Shown here piece by piece: positions 50,418-60,146 of a stretch of 64,000 bases of DNA. The stretch lies in the NCBI RefSeq assembly GCF_019145475.1, contig NZ_JAHTKI010000001.1:558001-622000 (forward strand), given 5' to 3'. Made by a program: the position numbers and the translations under genes. The notes beneath the pieces were generated by a model, which saw only the letters and a program-made list of their open reading frames with translations, ran no database searches and was not told the DNA's origin. Numbering within the stretch: the first letter of the stretch is position 1; each line of letters opens with the position of its first letter. The DNA is from Pseudomonas botevensis (GTDB lineage: Bacteria; Pseudomonadota; Gammaproteobacteria; Pseudomonadales; Pseudomonadaceae).

Positions 50418-51755
50418 TTACAGGGTCAGGGTCAAGCGGCTGACCAATGCCCCCGGTAACAGCGCCGATGAAGTGTTGCGCTGGCCGTAGGTGCTGGCCG
50501 ACAGCAGCAACTCACGCTCGGCGGTCAGGGCTTCCAGTTGCGAGCCGAGCAGGCTGTAGGCGCTGTCGTCGAAGCGCATGGTGCTGACCGGTGCCTGGAT
50601 CTCACCGTTCTCGACCCAGAACGTGGCGAAGCGGGTCATGCCGGTCAGGCGCGCCGCCGGTTGATCCGAGAAGTTCAGATACCACAGGTTGCTGATGTAC
50701 AGCCCGGTGCCCAGTTGCTTGAGAATGTCCGCCTGCGGTAACTCCCCGGCGGCCATGTTCAGCGCGCTCGGCGCTTCACCGCCGCTGGCGCCGTTGGCCG
50801 TCAGGCCGTACTCGGCGGCGCTGCGCGAGCCGACCAGTTGCTCGCCGGCCTTGCCTTCAATGATCAGTTGCAGGTCGCTGCGCGGATAACCTTCGCCGGA
50901 AAATGTCGGGCTCAGGGAGTCGCTGACTTTCTCATCGAGGGACACCAGCGGGCTGAACGCCTGATCGCCGGCATAGAGTTTTTGCAGCGGACTGCTCTTG
51001 CTGGCAATCGACTGCGCGGAGAATCCGCCCCAGCACAACATGCCCATGATTTCTTCCAGCGCAGCCGGTGCCAGATAGGCGCGGTATTGTCCCGGCGGCA
51101 AGGTGCGCAACGGTCGGCCGAGGAACGCCAGTTGTTCGCGCGCCTGACGGAAGCGCTCGGCGAAACCCTCGCTGCTCCAGTCGTGCCCGGCGTAGCTGGC
51201 CTTAACCGCTTCGCCGTTTTCGTGGAACAGGCTGAAATCGAAATTGAAGCTGTTGGCCTGATGCCAGCCGAACGCCCCCGAAGAACTGGCGAAACCCCGG
51301 GCGATCGGGCCGGCCGCGTAGATGCCGACCAGATCGAGACCTTCCGCTGCCTGGGCGATCTCGGCGACCACGGCTTCGGTGTCCGGCAGCGGATGGGTCT
51401 GCACATCCTTGCTCTGCCAGCCGCTGTGGTTGAGCAGCAGATATGGGTCCTGCGGCAGCAGCGGCAGGGTTTCCCGCAGTTGCTGCAGGCCTTCGGCGAG
51501 GCGCTGCAGATCGGTTTCCGGCTCGCCGGACAGGGTGATTTGCAGGTCGGCATGGCGACCGTCGTCGATCAGCTTCAGGCTGATGCCGGCCTGCTGCACT
51601 TGCCCGGCCTGACGCACCTTGGCGTGATTGAAACGCACGAATGCCGAAGACTCGCCGGCATAGCTGACGGTGAACTGTTCCGGCTCGCGGATGCTGTCGC
51701 GCAGCCAGTTGACCAGAACCTTGAATGCGTCGCTCTGACTCTTCACGCTAGCCAT
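50418..51755 (-). CDS. TldE/PmbA-like protease subunit
   Basis: A 445-residue member of the TldD/PmbA superfamily, the non-catalytic partner in a TldD/E heterodimer. It lacks the HExxxH zinc motif. Family parts include GESSAFVRFNHAKVRQAGQV near the N-terminus, GQYRAYLAPAALEEIMGM, and the C-terminal TGLYISNLWYLNFSDQ. Its start overlaps the stop of the adjacent TldD gene by one base, so both are made together. It is shorter and divergent from classical PmbA, suggesting a paralogous pair with another peptide substrate. Confidence 0.85.
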   Translation of the reverse strand: MASVKSQSDAFKVLVNWLRDSIREPEQFTVSYAGESSAFVRFNHAKVRQAGQVQQAGISLKLIDDGRHADLQITLSGEPETDLQRLAEGLQQLRETLPLLPQDPYLLLNHSGWQSKDVQTHPLPDTEAVVAEIAQAAEGLDLVGIYAAGPIARGFASSSGAFGWHQANSFNFDFSLFHENGEAVKASYAGHDWSSEGFAERFRQAREQLAFLGRPLRTLPPGQYRAYLAPAALEEIMGMLCWGGFSAQSIASKSSPLQKLYAGDQAFSPLVSLDEKVSDSLSPTFSGEGYPRSDLQLIIEGKAGEQLVGSRSAAEYGLTANGASGGEAPSALNMAAGELPQADILKQLGTGLYISNLWYLNFSDQPAARLTGMTRFATFWVENGEIQAPVSTMRFDDSAYSLLGSQLEALTAERELLLSASTYGQRNTSSALLPGALVSRLTLTL

Positions 51756-53197
51756 CAGGCGTCTCCCCCAAATACATCAACATGACTGAACACGCAGGCC
51801 GGCGAAGCGTGGCCGACGCGGATCACCTGATTCGGTTCGCCCTTACCGCAGTTCGGCGTGCCCAGCACCCGGGTGGTGCCGGCGTTGCCGACCGCGCGCA
51901 GGCTCTTCCAGAAGTGCGCGGAGATGCCCCGGTAGTTGGGATTTTTCACCACGCCCTTGAGTTCACCGTTTTCGATCAACTGGCCCCATTCGCAGCCGAA
52001 CTGGAATTTGTTGCGCGCGTCGTCGATCGACCATGAGCGGTTGGTGCTCATCAGAATGCCGTTTTCGATGCCCTGGATCAGTTGCTCCAGCGGCTGGTCG
52101 CCCGGCTCGATGTTGAGGTTGGCCATGCGGTCGATCGGCGCGCGGTTCCAGCTCGAGGCGCGACTGTTGGCGACGCCGTCGAGGCCGGCGCGGAACTGCG
52201 ACAGCGCGCCGCCGAGCGGGCGCAGCAGCAGGCCTTCGCGGATCAGGAATTGTTTGCTGGCGGCGCTGCCGTCGTCGTCATGGCCATAACTGGCGAGCTC
52301 TTCGGGAATGCCCGGATCGAAGGTCACGTTGAGCAGTTTCGAGCCGTATTGCAGGCTGCCGAAGTCGCTGGTTTTGACGAAACTGGTGCCGGCGTAGTTA
52401 CGCTCATCGCCGAGAATCCGGTCGAGTTCCAGCGGGTGGCCGATGGACTCGTGGATCTGCAGCATCATCTGATCGGGCATCAGCAGCAGGTCACGCGGGC
52501 CTTGCGGGGTGTTGGGGGCGAGCAGCAGTTGCAGCGCCTGATCGGCGACTTGCGGGCCGGCGCCAATCAGGCCGCAGCGGCTGATCACGTCGGCGCCGCC
52601 CTGCTGGCCGAAGTTCTCGCGGCCGAGGCTGCGGGTCTGGCTGTCATTGCCGTCGTAGGCGGTGACGTCCAGGCCCGGATAGACAAAGCGCTGGGCCTGG
52701 CGCAATTCGGCCCCGGCGCTGCTCAGGTAGATCTGCTCGACGTGGGTGATGCCGATGCTCACTTCCCAGTTCACCAAGCGCTCATCCTTGGGCACCGAGG
52801 CGGACTCCGCGCCGAGCAGCTCGAAGCATTCGCTCAGGGACGGGAAAGGTTGTTCGACGTTCGGTGAAAAATAATCGGCGCGGTCGCTGGAGACGGGCTG
52901 ATCGCGCAGGTCGAGCAAGGCGTGGGGCTTGATCCGCCGGGCCTGCTGTTCGGCACGCTCGAGGGCGGCCTGCAGGCCTTGCTGCGACAGGTCATTGGTG
53001 GCGGCGTAGGCTTCGACGCCGTTGACCCGCACCGTAAGCATTGCACCTTCGTCGCGGCTCAGGCTTGGAGGTTCGGCGACGTTCTTGCGCACCGACAGAT
53101 ACTGCCCGGACTCGCGCACATACCGCAGGGAAAAAAACTCGGCGCCCGTGCGCAAGGCAGCGAAGCGCTGCTTGAGCTGGGGGTGAAAATCGAACAT
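51755..53197 (-). CDS. TldD-like zinc metalloprotease subunit
   Basis: A 480-residue TldD homologue. The zinc-binding HESIGH (249-254; His249, Glu250, His253) in QIHESIGHPLELDRILGDE is intact. N-terminal RYVRESGQYLSVRKN and the C-terminal GTPNCGKGEPNQVIRVGHAS fit the family. AAGGAGG seven to eight bases before the ATG at 53197 sets the start against the longer frame to 53299. TldD/E complexes cleave unfolded peptides and mature some ribosomally made peptides; no such precursor is evident beside this pair. Confidence 0.88.
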   Translation of the reverse strand: MFDFHPQLKQRFAALRTGAEFFSLRYVRESGQYLSVRKNVAEPPSLSRDEGAMLTVRVNGVEAYAATNDLSQQGLQAALERAEQQARRIKPHALLDLRDQPVSSDRADYFSPNVEQPFPSLSECFELLGAESASVPKDERLVNWEVSIGITHVEQIYLSSAGAELRQAQRFVYPGLDVTAYDGNDSQTRSLGRENFGQQGGADVISRCGLIGAGPQVADQALQLLLAPNTPQGPRDLLLMPDQMMLQIHESIGHPLELDRILGDERNYAGTSFVKTSDFGSLQYGSKLLNVTFDPGIPEELASYGHDDDGSAASKQFLIREGLLLRPLGGALSQFRAGLDGVANSRASSWNRAPIDRMANLNIEPGDQPLEQLIQGIENGILMSTNRSWSIDDARNKFQFGCEWGQLIENGELKGVVKNPNYRGISAHFWKSLRAVGNAGTTRVLGTPNCGKGEPNQVIRVGHASPACVFSHVDVFGGDA

Positions 53198-53365
53198 TCG
53201 GGAGAACCTCCTTGTAATGGAGTGGCGGCAGAGCGACAGCGGGGAGAGGTGGAGCGATTGCGCGAGGACTAGAGTAGGCCTGCGTAGGGGTAGGATCAAG
53301 TGAAGAGGCGGTGTAGGAAGGTTTACTGCTGAGGGCGGGAAGAGGTGGCTGATTTCGCTGGCCCG

Positions 53366-53440
53366 TTCACGAGCAAGCCCGCTCCCCCAAGAGGTTCGTG
53401 TCGTTCACGAATCAAATGTGGGAGCGGGCTTGCTCGCGAA
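53366..53440. repeat. REPIN between betA and tldD-like gene
   Basis: Inverted REP arms (53366-53389, slightly degenerate; 53417-53440, canonical GTGGGAGCGGGCTTGCTCGC) with a 27-nt spacer lie just past the betA stop. Confidence 0.85.
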
Positions 53441-53462
53441 GGCTGCGCCTCGGTGTTACGAC

Positions 53463-55166
53463 TTACTGAGCAACAGCGCTCACATCACGCAACGCCTTGC
53501 CTTTGACCGGTGCATCGCCGGCCACGTAGTAGGCGGCCTTGCTGCGCGGCAGTGGCTGGCGACCACGGATCTTGTCGGCGATTTTCTCGGCCATCATGAT
53601 CGTCGGCGCGTTCAGGTTACCGGTGGTGATGATCGGCATGATCGAAGCATCGACCACCCGCAGACCCTGCATGCCATGCACGCGGCCCTGACCATCGACC
53701 ACGGCCATGTTGTCGGTGCCCATCTTGCACGAGCAGGACGGGTGGAACGCGGTTTCGGCGTGCTCGCGGATGAACTTGTCCAGTTGCTCATCGGTTTGCA
53801 CTTCGATGCCCGGGCTGATTTCGCGGCCACGGAAAGCGTCCAGTGCCGGCTGCTGCATGATTTCCCGGGTCAGGCGGATGCCGTCGCGGAATTCCTGCCA
53901 GTCCTGCTCGGTGGCCATGTAGTTGAACAGGATGCTCGGGTGCTGGCGCGGATCCTTCGACTTGACCTGGATGCGCCCACGGCTCGGCGAACGCATGGAA
54001 CCCATGTGCGCCTGGAAACCGTGTTCCTGCACGCCGTTGCTGCCGTTGTAGTTAATCGCCACCGGCAGGAAGTGGTACTGGATGTTCGGCCATTCGAACT
54101 CTTCACGAGTGCGGATGAAACCGCCGGCTTCGAACTGGTTGCTGGCGCCGATGCCGGTGCCGTTGAACAGCCATTCGGCACCGATGGCCGGCTGGTTGTA
54201 CCAGAGCAGCGACGGGTACAGCGAGACCGGTTGGGTGCAGGCGTATTGCAGGTACAGCTCAAGGTGATCCTGCAGGTTTTCGCCGACGCCCGGCAGGTCG
54301 TGAACCACCGGAATATCGAGGCTTTCCAGCAGTTTCGCTGGGCCGACGCCGGAGCGTTGCAGCAGTTGCGGCGAAGCGATGGCGCCGGAGCAGACGATGA
54401 CTTCCTTGCGTGCCTTGACTTCGACACGCTCTTCGGCCGCGCCCACCAGATAACGCACGCCGACCGCACGCTTGCCTTCGAACAGAACCTTGTCGGTCAG
54501 GGCGTGGGTGACGATGGTCAGGGTCGAACGCTTTTTGGCGGTGTCCAGGTAACCCCGGGCGGTGGAAGCACGACGGCCCTTCGGCGTCACGGTGCGGTCC
54601 ATCGGGCCGAAGCCTTCCTGCTGGTAGCCGTTCAAGTCTTCGGTACGCGGGTAACCGGCCTGCACGCCGGCTTCGACCATGGCGTGGAACAGCGGGTTGT
54701 TGCCGGCTTTCGGCGTGGTCACGCTGACCGGGCCTTCGCCGCCGTGGTAGTCGTTCGGGCCGATGTCGCGGGTTTCCGCCTTGCGGAAGTACGGCAGGCA
54801 GTCGAGGTAGGTCCAGTCTTCCAGGCCTGGCAGTTTCGCCCAGCCGTCGTAGTCCATCGCGTTGCCACGGATGTAGCACATGCCGTTGATCAGCGAGGAA
54901 CCACCCAGGCCCTTGCCGCGACCGCATTCCATCCGGCGACCGTCCATGTGCGGCTCGGCATCGGTTTCGTAGGCCCAGTTGTAGCGACGGCCCTGCAGCG
55001 GGAATGCCAGGGCGGCCGGCATTTGCGTGCGGAAGTCCATGCGGTAGTCCGGGCCACCGGCTTCGAGCAGCAGGACGGTGACGCCTGCGTCTTCGGTCAG
55101 ACGGGTCGCCAGGGTGTTACCGGCCGAGCCGGCACCGACGATGATGTAATCGAATTCTTGGGACAT
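53463..55166 (-). CDS. betA: Choline dehydrogenase
   Basis: BetA (567 aa) is a GMC flavoenzyme oxidising choline to betaine aldehyde, probably at the inner membrane. FAD binding: [20 protein letters not shown] at the N-terminus and [20 protein letters not shown]. The C-terminal GMC signature includes HPSCSCKMG (active-site His region), [13 protein letters not shown] and [16 protein letters not shown]. The ATG at 55166 has GAGGG eight bases upstream; a GTG nine bases earlier is less likely. It is the last gene of betIBA. Confidence 0.96.
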   Translation of the reverse strand: MSQEFDYIIVGAGSAGNTLATRLTEDAGVTVLLLEAGGPDYRMDFRTQMPAALAFPLQGRRYNWAYETDAEPHMDGRRMECGRGKGLGGSSLINGMCYIRGNAMDYDGWAKLPGLEDWTYLDCLPYFRKAETRDIGPNDYHGGEGPVSVTTPKAGNNPLFHAMVEAGVQAGYPRTEDLNGYQQEGFGPMDRTVTPKGRRASTARGYLDTAKKRSTLTIVTHALTDKVLFEGKRAVGVRYLVGAAEERVEVKARKEVIVCSGAIASPQLLQRSGVGPAKLLESLDIPVVHDLPGVGENLQDHLELYLQYACTQPVSLYPSLLWYNQPAIGAEWLFNGTGIGASNQFEAGGFIRTREEFEWPNIQYHFLPVAINYNGSNGVQEHGFQAHMGSMRSPSRGRIQVKSKDPRQHPSILFNYMATEQDWQEFRDGIRLTREIMQQPALDAFRGREISPGIEVQTDEQLDKFIREHAETAFHPSCSCKMGTDNMAVVDGQGRVHGMQGLRVVDASIMPIITTGNLNAPTIMMAEKIADKIRGRQPLPRSKAAYYVAGDAPVKGKALRDVSAVAQ

Positions 55167-55238
55167 TGAATGCACCCTCTTTGAAAGTTGGTCAGGTCAG
55201 ACAGCCAGCGCTTCCCGAGCGGGAGCGGCGATCAGACA

Positions 55239-55264
55239 TGCCCGCGAAGGCGGCTTCGCGGGCA
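55239..55264. repeat. Perfect GC hairpin between betB and betA
   Basis: TGCCCGCGAA and its complement TTCGCGGGCA (55239-55248 and 55255-55264) around a six-base loop. It resembles a REP half, has no T-run, and probably shapes mRNA stability within the operon. Confidence 0.75.
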
Positions 55265-55281
55265 GCGCACGATGGCGGGTC

Positions 55282-56754
55282 TTAGAACACCGAGACGTAA
55301 TCGCCCAGTTCGACCTGTACCGATTTGATGCGTGTGTAGTTGGTCAGCGAGCTGATGCCGTTCTCACGACCGACGCCCGACTGCTTGTAACCGCCGACCG
55401 GCATTTTCGCGTCGGATTCGCCCCAGGCGTTGATCCAGCAGATACCGGCTTCCAGTTGATGAATCACGCGGTGGGCGCGGTTCAGGTCGCGGGTGACGAT
55501 ACCGGCGGCGAGGCCGAAGTCGGTGTCGTTGGCGCGACGGATCACTTCTTCTTCGGTTTCGTAGGTCAGGATCGCCATGACCGGGCCGAAGATTTCTTCA
55601 CGCACGATGGTCATGTCGTCGGTGCAGTCGGTGAACACGGTCGGCGCCACGAACGCGCCCTTGGCGAATTCGCCGTCGGTCAGACGTTCGCCGCCGCACA
55701 GGACGCGGGCGCCTTCTTCTTTACCCTTGGCGATGTAGCCCAGCACGCTTTCCATGTGCGCGAAGCTGACCAGCGGGCCGAAGTTGGTGTTTTCGTCTTC
55801 CGGGTTGCCGATGCGGATGCGTGCAACGCGCTCGACGATCTTGGCTTCGAAAGCGGCTTTCAGGTGGCTCGGCACGAACACGCGGGTGCCGTTGGTGCAG
55901 ACCTGACCGGAGCTGTAGAAGTTGGCCATCATCGCGGTGTCGGCGGCGCGATCCAGGTCGGCGTCATCGCAGATGATCAGCGGCGACTTGCCGCCCAGTT
56001 CCATGGTCACGTCTTTGAGCGAGGACGCCGAAGCGCTGGCCATGACTTTCTTGCCGGTGTCGGTGCCGCCGGTGAACGAGACTTTCTCGATGCGCGGGTG
56101 CTCGGTCAGCCAGGTGCCGACTTCACGGCCGCTGCCGGTCAGGACGTTGAACACGCCGTTCGGCAGGCCGGCTTCGGTGTAAATCTCGGCCAGTTTCAGG
56201 GTGGTCAGCGAGGTGACTTCGCTTGGCTTGAAGATCATCGCGTTACCGGCGGCCAGGGCCGGTGCGGATTTCCACAGGGCGATCTGGATCGGGTAGTTCC
56301 ACGCGCCGATACCGGCCACCACGCCCAGCGGCTCGCGACGGGTGTAGACGAATGCGGTGTCACGCAGCGGGATCTGCTCGCCTTCGATGGCGGGCACCAG
56401 GCCTGCGTAGTATTCCAGCACGTCGGCGCCGGTGACGATGTCGACGTATTTGGTTTCGGAGTAGGCCTTGCCGGTGTCCAGGGTTTCCAGGGCGGCCAGC
56501 TCATCGTTGCGCTCGCGCAGGATGTCGACGGCGCGACGCAGGATGCGCGAACGCTCCATGGCGGTCATCGATGCCCAGATTTTCTGGCCCTTTTCGGCGC
56601 TGACCACCGCGCGCTCGACGTCTTCCTTGGTCGCACGCTGCACTTGTGCGAGGACTTCACCGTTAGCCGGGTTGATGGCTTCGAAGGTGGCATCGCTGCC
56701 AGCGTCGGAGTACGCGCCATCGATGTAGAGTTTTTGCAGTTCGAAACGGGCCAT
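55282..56754 (-). CDS. betB: Betaine aldehyde dehydrogenase
   Basis: BetB (490 aa) oxidises betaine aldehyde to glycine betaine with NAD(P)+. Aldehyde dehydrogenase motifs are intact: [45 protein letters not shown] (catalytic Glu) and [17 protein letters not shown] (catalytic Cys). C-terminal [20 protein letters not shown] is typical of BetB. The start is set at 56754 from the normal N-terminus [13 protein letters not shown]. It follows betI by 112 nt. Confidence 0.97.
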   Translation of the reverse strand: MARFELQKLYIDGAYSDAGSDATFEAINPANGEVLAQVQRATKEDVERAVVSAEKGQKIWASMTAMERSRILRRAVDILRERNDELAALETLDTGKAYSETKYVDIVTGADVLEYYAGLVPAIEGEQIPLRDTAFVYTRREPLGVVAGIGAWNYPIQIALWKSAPALAAGNAMIFKPSEVTSLTTLKLAEIYTEAGLPNGVFNVLTGSGREVGTWLTEHPRIEKVSFTGGTDTGKKVMASASASSLKDVTMELGGKSPLIICDDADLDRAADTAMMANFYSSGQVCTNGTRVFVPSHLKAAFEAKIVERVARIRIGNPEDENTNFGPLVSFAHMESVLGYIAKGKEEGARVLCGGERLTDGEFAKGAFVAPTVFTDCTDDMTIVREEIFGPVMAILTYETEEEVIRRANDTDFGLAAGIVTRDLNRAHRVIHQLEAGICWINAWGESDAKMPVGGYKQSGVGRENGISSLTNYTRIKSVQVELGDYVSVF

Positions 56755-56866
56755 AAAGTCCTCGCAAGTGCATAAGTGGTTGGCGTTTACCACTGAGGGT
56801 GAGGCCGTTGCAGCGATGGCTTCACCGGTCGGTGGCGGTTCAGGGGCCGAGCGTTTTCTGTGTGCT

Positions 56867-57460
56867 CTAGCTCACCTTCTTGGCCAATTGGAAATCCATG
56901 TATTCGTAAGCGATCTGTTGCGCCTGCACCGTGTCGAAAGCGTCTCCCGACAACGCGCCGCGCAACCACAAGCCATCGATCAAAGCTGCCAGTCCGCGGG
57001 CGGCGCTGCGCGCCTCTTCGAGCGGCAACACACGGCGGAACTCGCAGCACAGGTTGGAATACAGACGGTGATCGTTGATCCGCTGCAACCTGTGCAAAGA
57101 CGGCTGGTGCATGCTGGTGGCCCAGAAGGCCAGCCAGGTTTTCATTGCCGGGCCATTGACCTGGCTGGCGTCGAAGTTGCCTTCGATGATCACCTGCAGA
57201 TGAGCCCGGGGGCTGTTGTCTGCCAGCGCCTGACGGCGCGCGGTGACGTTCTCGCTGAGGACGCTCATCAGATACCGCATCGTGGCGGCGATCAGGCCAT
57301 TTTTGTCCTGAAAATAGTGACTGATGATGCCATTCGAGACACCGGCCAGACGGGCGATCAGCGCAATGCTGGCGTCCCCCATTCCGACCTGATCGACGGC
57401 CAGCAAAGTGGCTTCGATCAGTTGTTGGCGGCGGATGGGTTGCATACCGACCTTGGGCAT
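56867..57460 (-). CDS. betI: TetR-family repressor BetI
   Basis: BetI (197 aa) represses choline-uptake and oxidation genes and is relieved by choline. N-terminal [23 protein letters not shown], then [21 protein letters not shown] with the TetR recognition helix. The C-terminal ligand domain contains [20 protein letters not shown], which lines the choline pocket in the family. The ATG at 57460 ([11 protein letters not shown]) is the family start; AAGGAG lies upstream. A perfect 20-bp palindrome 70 bp before the start is the probable operator. Confidence 0.96.
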   Translation of the reverse strand: MPKVGMQPIRRQQLIEATLLAVDQVGMGDASIALIARLAGVSNGIISHYFQDKNGLIAATMRYLMSVLSENVTARRQALADNSPRAHLQVIIEGNFDASQVNGPAMKTWLAFWATSMHQPSLHRLQRINDHRLYSNLCCEFRRVLPLEEARSAARGLAALIDGLWLRGALSGDAFDTVQAQQIAYEYMDFQLAKKVS

Positions 57461-57530
57461 CTTGCACATCTCCTTAGGCCTTCCGGCAGACGAAAAACGG
57501 CTACCGGATTGAGGGCCAGTCTATTTTGTT

Positions 57531-57550
57531 TTGATTGAACGTTCAATCAA
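57531..57550. promoter_or_regulatory. BetI operator palindrome
   Basis: TTGATTGAACGTTCAATCAA is a perfect 20-bp palindrome of the BetI type, between divergent betI and betT. It lies 71-90 bp upstream of betI and more than 330 bp upstream of betT, so it is best placed to control betIBA. Confidence 0.88.
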
Positions 57551-57885
57551 CAAAGAATAAGATCTGCGACAAATCGTCGCTGCCTACAGATTTTTCCCAC
57601 TTGTAGATGGCGATAAACCGACATCCGAAAATGCTCGAAACCTGCGCGGGGCAAGGCGCGGTTCGACGTTCGATGGACGTGTTGAAAGGGCAAGACGCTC
57701 GCGGCCAGGTTTCGGATGAACGTCCCGACCTCGGCCACGACGACGATTCGCGACGCCATCTCTGCAGGTTCGGGCTTTTTTCGGGGTGTCTTTATATCAC
57801 CCGCCGGTCGGCTGCCAACTAACCGATTGGTCGGGTTCCGTGTTGCCTTGTGTTCTTCTCTCGCACTGCCTGGAGCATTTGTGCC
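57551..57885. other. Intergenic region upstream of betT
   Basis: About 335 nt without a gene. It should hold the betT promoter and leader. I see no second BetI palindrome, no terminator and no REP; small repeated words such as GTTCGACGTTCGA occur but are not convincing as sites. Confidence 0.45.
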
Positions 57886-59883
57886 ATGAGTTCTGCCTCG
57901 CTAATAAAGACCCCGCCCGAGAAGGTGACGGTCAACGGTTGGGTGTTTTACACCTCGACCGCGCTGATTCTGTTGTTGACCGCCATTCTGATCATCGCCC
58001 CGCAAGAGGCCGGCAGAATGCTGGGAGTGGCCCAGGCCTGGTTGTCCCGCAGCTTCGGCTGGTACTACATGGTGGTGATCGCCGCTTACCTGGTGTTCGT
58101 CGTGGGCCTGGCGTTTTCTTCCTACGGCAAGCTCAAACTGGGCAGCAAGGATGACACCCCGGATTTCAGCTACGGCGCCTGGGCGGGGATGCTGTTCTCG
58201 TCGGGTATCGGCATTTCGCTGCTGTACTTCGGCGCTTCCGAGCCGCTGGACCACTACTTCAACCCGCCGGAAGGCGCGTCGGCCACTAACCTGGCGGCAC
58301 GTCAGGCGGTGCAACTGACTTTCCTGCACTGGGGTCTGCACGGCTGGGCGATCTATGCTCTGGTCGGTCTGGCCGTGGCTTACTTCGCTTACCGTCACAA
58401 CCAGCCGCTGGCGCTGCGTTCGGCGCTGTATCCGCTGGTCGGCGAGCGTTGGGTCAAGGGCGGTGCCGGTCACGCGGTGGACGGCTTCGGCATGTTCGTG
58501 ACCCTGCTGGGTCTGGTGACCAACCTGGGGATCGGCTCGCTGCAAGTGTCGTCGGGTCTGGAAAACCTGTTCGGCATGGAGCACAGCAACACCAACCTGC
58601 TGATCGTGATCATCGTGATGAGCACCGTGGCGACCATCGCTGCCGTGTCCGGCGTGGAAAACGGCATCCGCCGTCTGTCCAACCTGAACATCATTCTGTT
58701 CAGCGGCCTGCTGATTTTCGTCCTGCTGTTCGGCCCGACCCTGCACCTGCTCAACGGCTTCGTGCAGAACATCGGCGACTACCTCAACGGCGTGGTGCTG
58801 AAGACGTTCGACCTGTACGTGTATGAAGGCGACAACGCCAAGTCCGACCGCTGGCTGGGCCTGTGGACCCTGTTCTACTGGGCCTGGTGGATTTCCTGGG
58901 CACCTTTCGTAGGCATGTTCATCGCGCGGATTTCCCGTGGTCGTACCGTGCGTGAACTGGTGGCCGGCGTGCTGCTGATTCCGCTGGGCTTCACCCTGGC
59001 GTGGCTGTCGATCTTCGGTAACTCGGCGCTGGACCTGGTGATGAACCAGGGCGCGGTGGAGCTGGGCAAGACCGCGCTGGAACAGCCGTCGATGGCGATC
59101 TACCAGTTGCTTGAGCATTACCCGGCGTCGAAGGTGGTGATCGGTGTTTCGATCTTCGTCGGTTTCGTGCTGTTCCTGACCCCGGCCGACTCCGGCGCGG
59201 TGATGATGGCCAACCTTTCGTGCAAGGGCGGCAACGTCGACGAAGACGCCCCGCACTGGCTGCGGATCTTCTGGTCGGTGGTAATCACCCTGGTGACCAT
59301 CGGTCTGTTGTTCGCCGGTAACTTCGAAGCCATGCAGACCATGGTCGTGCTGGCCGGTCTGCCGTTCTCGGTGGTGCTGGTGTGCTTCATGTTCGGCCTG
59401 CACAAGGCGATGCGCCAGGACGTGCAGATCGAACAGGAGCAGGCGCAACTGGCGGAACGCGGTCGTCGTGGTTTCAGCGAGCGTCTGACGCAACTGGATC
59501 TGCAACCGAGCCAGTCGGTGGTTCAGCGTTTCATGGACAAGCATGTGACGCCGGCACTGGATGACGCGGCGGCGCAGATGCGTGCGCAGGGGCTGCAAGT
59601 GCAGACATTGCTGGGCAAGTCCAAGCGCTGCATGGGGGTGCGGGTGGAGATGGAGGAGGGCAACCCGTTCGTCTACGAAGTGAGCCTGGACGGCTATCTG
59701 GCGACTCCGACCGAATCGGCACAGTCCGATGAAGCGCGCCAGCGTTACTACCGCGCCGAGGTGTATCTGCACAACGGCAGCCAGGATTACGACCTGATGG
59801 GCTTCACGCAGGATCAGATCACGCGGGATGTGCTCGATCAGTTCGAAAGCCATCGGCAGCTCCTTGGCCGGGTCTATAGCTAA
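57886..59883 (+). CDS. betT: BCCT-family choline transporter BetT
   Basis: A 665-residue betaine/carnitine/choline transporter with 12 helices. The BCCT substrate region is clear: GLWTLFYWAWWISWAPFVGMF, with its tryptophan-rich box, and the ISRGRTVRE motif after it. The C-terminal 150 residues form a long cytoplasmic domain, which in BetT relatives senses osmotic strength. ATG at 57886 has GGAG ten bases upstream. It is divergent from betIBA and convergent with cbcV, matching the choline locus order of P. aeruginosa. Confidence 0.94.
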   Translation: MSSASLIKTPPEKVTVNGWVFYTSTALILLLTAILIIAPQEAGRMLGVAQAWLSRSFGWYYMVVIAAYLVFVVGLAFSSYGKLKLGSKDDTPDFSYGAWAGMLFSSGIGISLLYFGASEPLDHYFNPPEGASATNLAARQAVQLTFLHWGLHGWAIYALVGLAVAYFAYRHNQPLALRSALYPLVGERWVKGGAGHAVDGFGMFVTLLGLVTNLGIGSLQVSSGLENLFGMEHSNTNLLIVIIVMSTVATIAAVSGVENGIRRLSNLNIILFSGLLIFVLLFGPTLHLLNGFVQNIGDYLNGVVLKTFDLYVYEGDNAKSDRWLGLWTLFYWAWWISWAPFVGMFIARISRGRTVRELVAGVLLIPLGFTLAWLSIFGNSALDLVMNQGAVELGKTALEQPSMAIYQLLEHYPASKVVIGVSIFVGFVLFLTPADSGAVMMANLSCKGGNVDEDAPHWLRIFWSVVITLVTIGLLFAGNFEAMQTMVVLAGLPFSVVLVCFMFGLHKAMRQDVQIEQEQAQLAERGRRGFSERLTQLDLQPSQSVVQRFMDKHVTPALDDAAAQMRAQGLQVQTLLGKSKRCMGVRVEMEEGNPFVYEVSLDGYLATPTESAQSDEARQRYYRAEVYLHNGSQDYDLMGFTQDQITRDVLDQFESHRQLLGRVYS

Positions 59884-59887
59884 AGTC

Positions 59888-60068
59888 AAAAGCCCCCTCA
59901 CCCCATCCCTCTCCGGGGGGGAGAGGGAGCCGATCGAGGTGTCTGGTGTTGCGCATCGACCTGAAAGATCGAGTCGATTATGGATTCGGTGAAGCAAGAT
60001 CAGGTCGACGTATATCTGCAGCATCGCCCCAATCAGTTCCCTCTCCCTCCGGGAGAGGGCTAGGCGGG
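59888..60068. repeat. MITE-like CTC element, copy B
   Basis: A 180-bp element between the convergent betT and cbcV genes. It starts CCCCTCACCCCATCCCTCTC and ends CCCTCTCCCTCCGGGAGAGG. The interior shares CGAGTCGATTATGGATTCGG and TCAGGTCGACGTA with copy A at 41998-42150, plus about 35 nt absent from it. Confidence 0.8.
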
Positions 60069-60103
60069 CGGCGTTCCGATGAGGGGACTTTCCCTGACCC
60101 AAT

Positions 60104-60137
60104 AAAAAAGGGATCGCTCATCGCGATCCCTTTTTTT
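60104..60137. terminator. Bidirectional terminator between betT and cbcV
   Basis: Stem GGGATCGC / GCGATCCC (60110-60117 and 60123-60130) is flanked by A6 and T7, so it can end transcription from either side. Confidence 0.93.
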
Positions 60138-60146
60138 CATCCCGCC

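Noticed and set aside
57901..60102. 733-residue minus-strand frame
   Set aside because: Opposite betT, whose product is fully recognisable; the frame is rich in His/Gln/Arg as expected from antisense reading of GC-rich codons.
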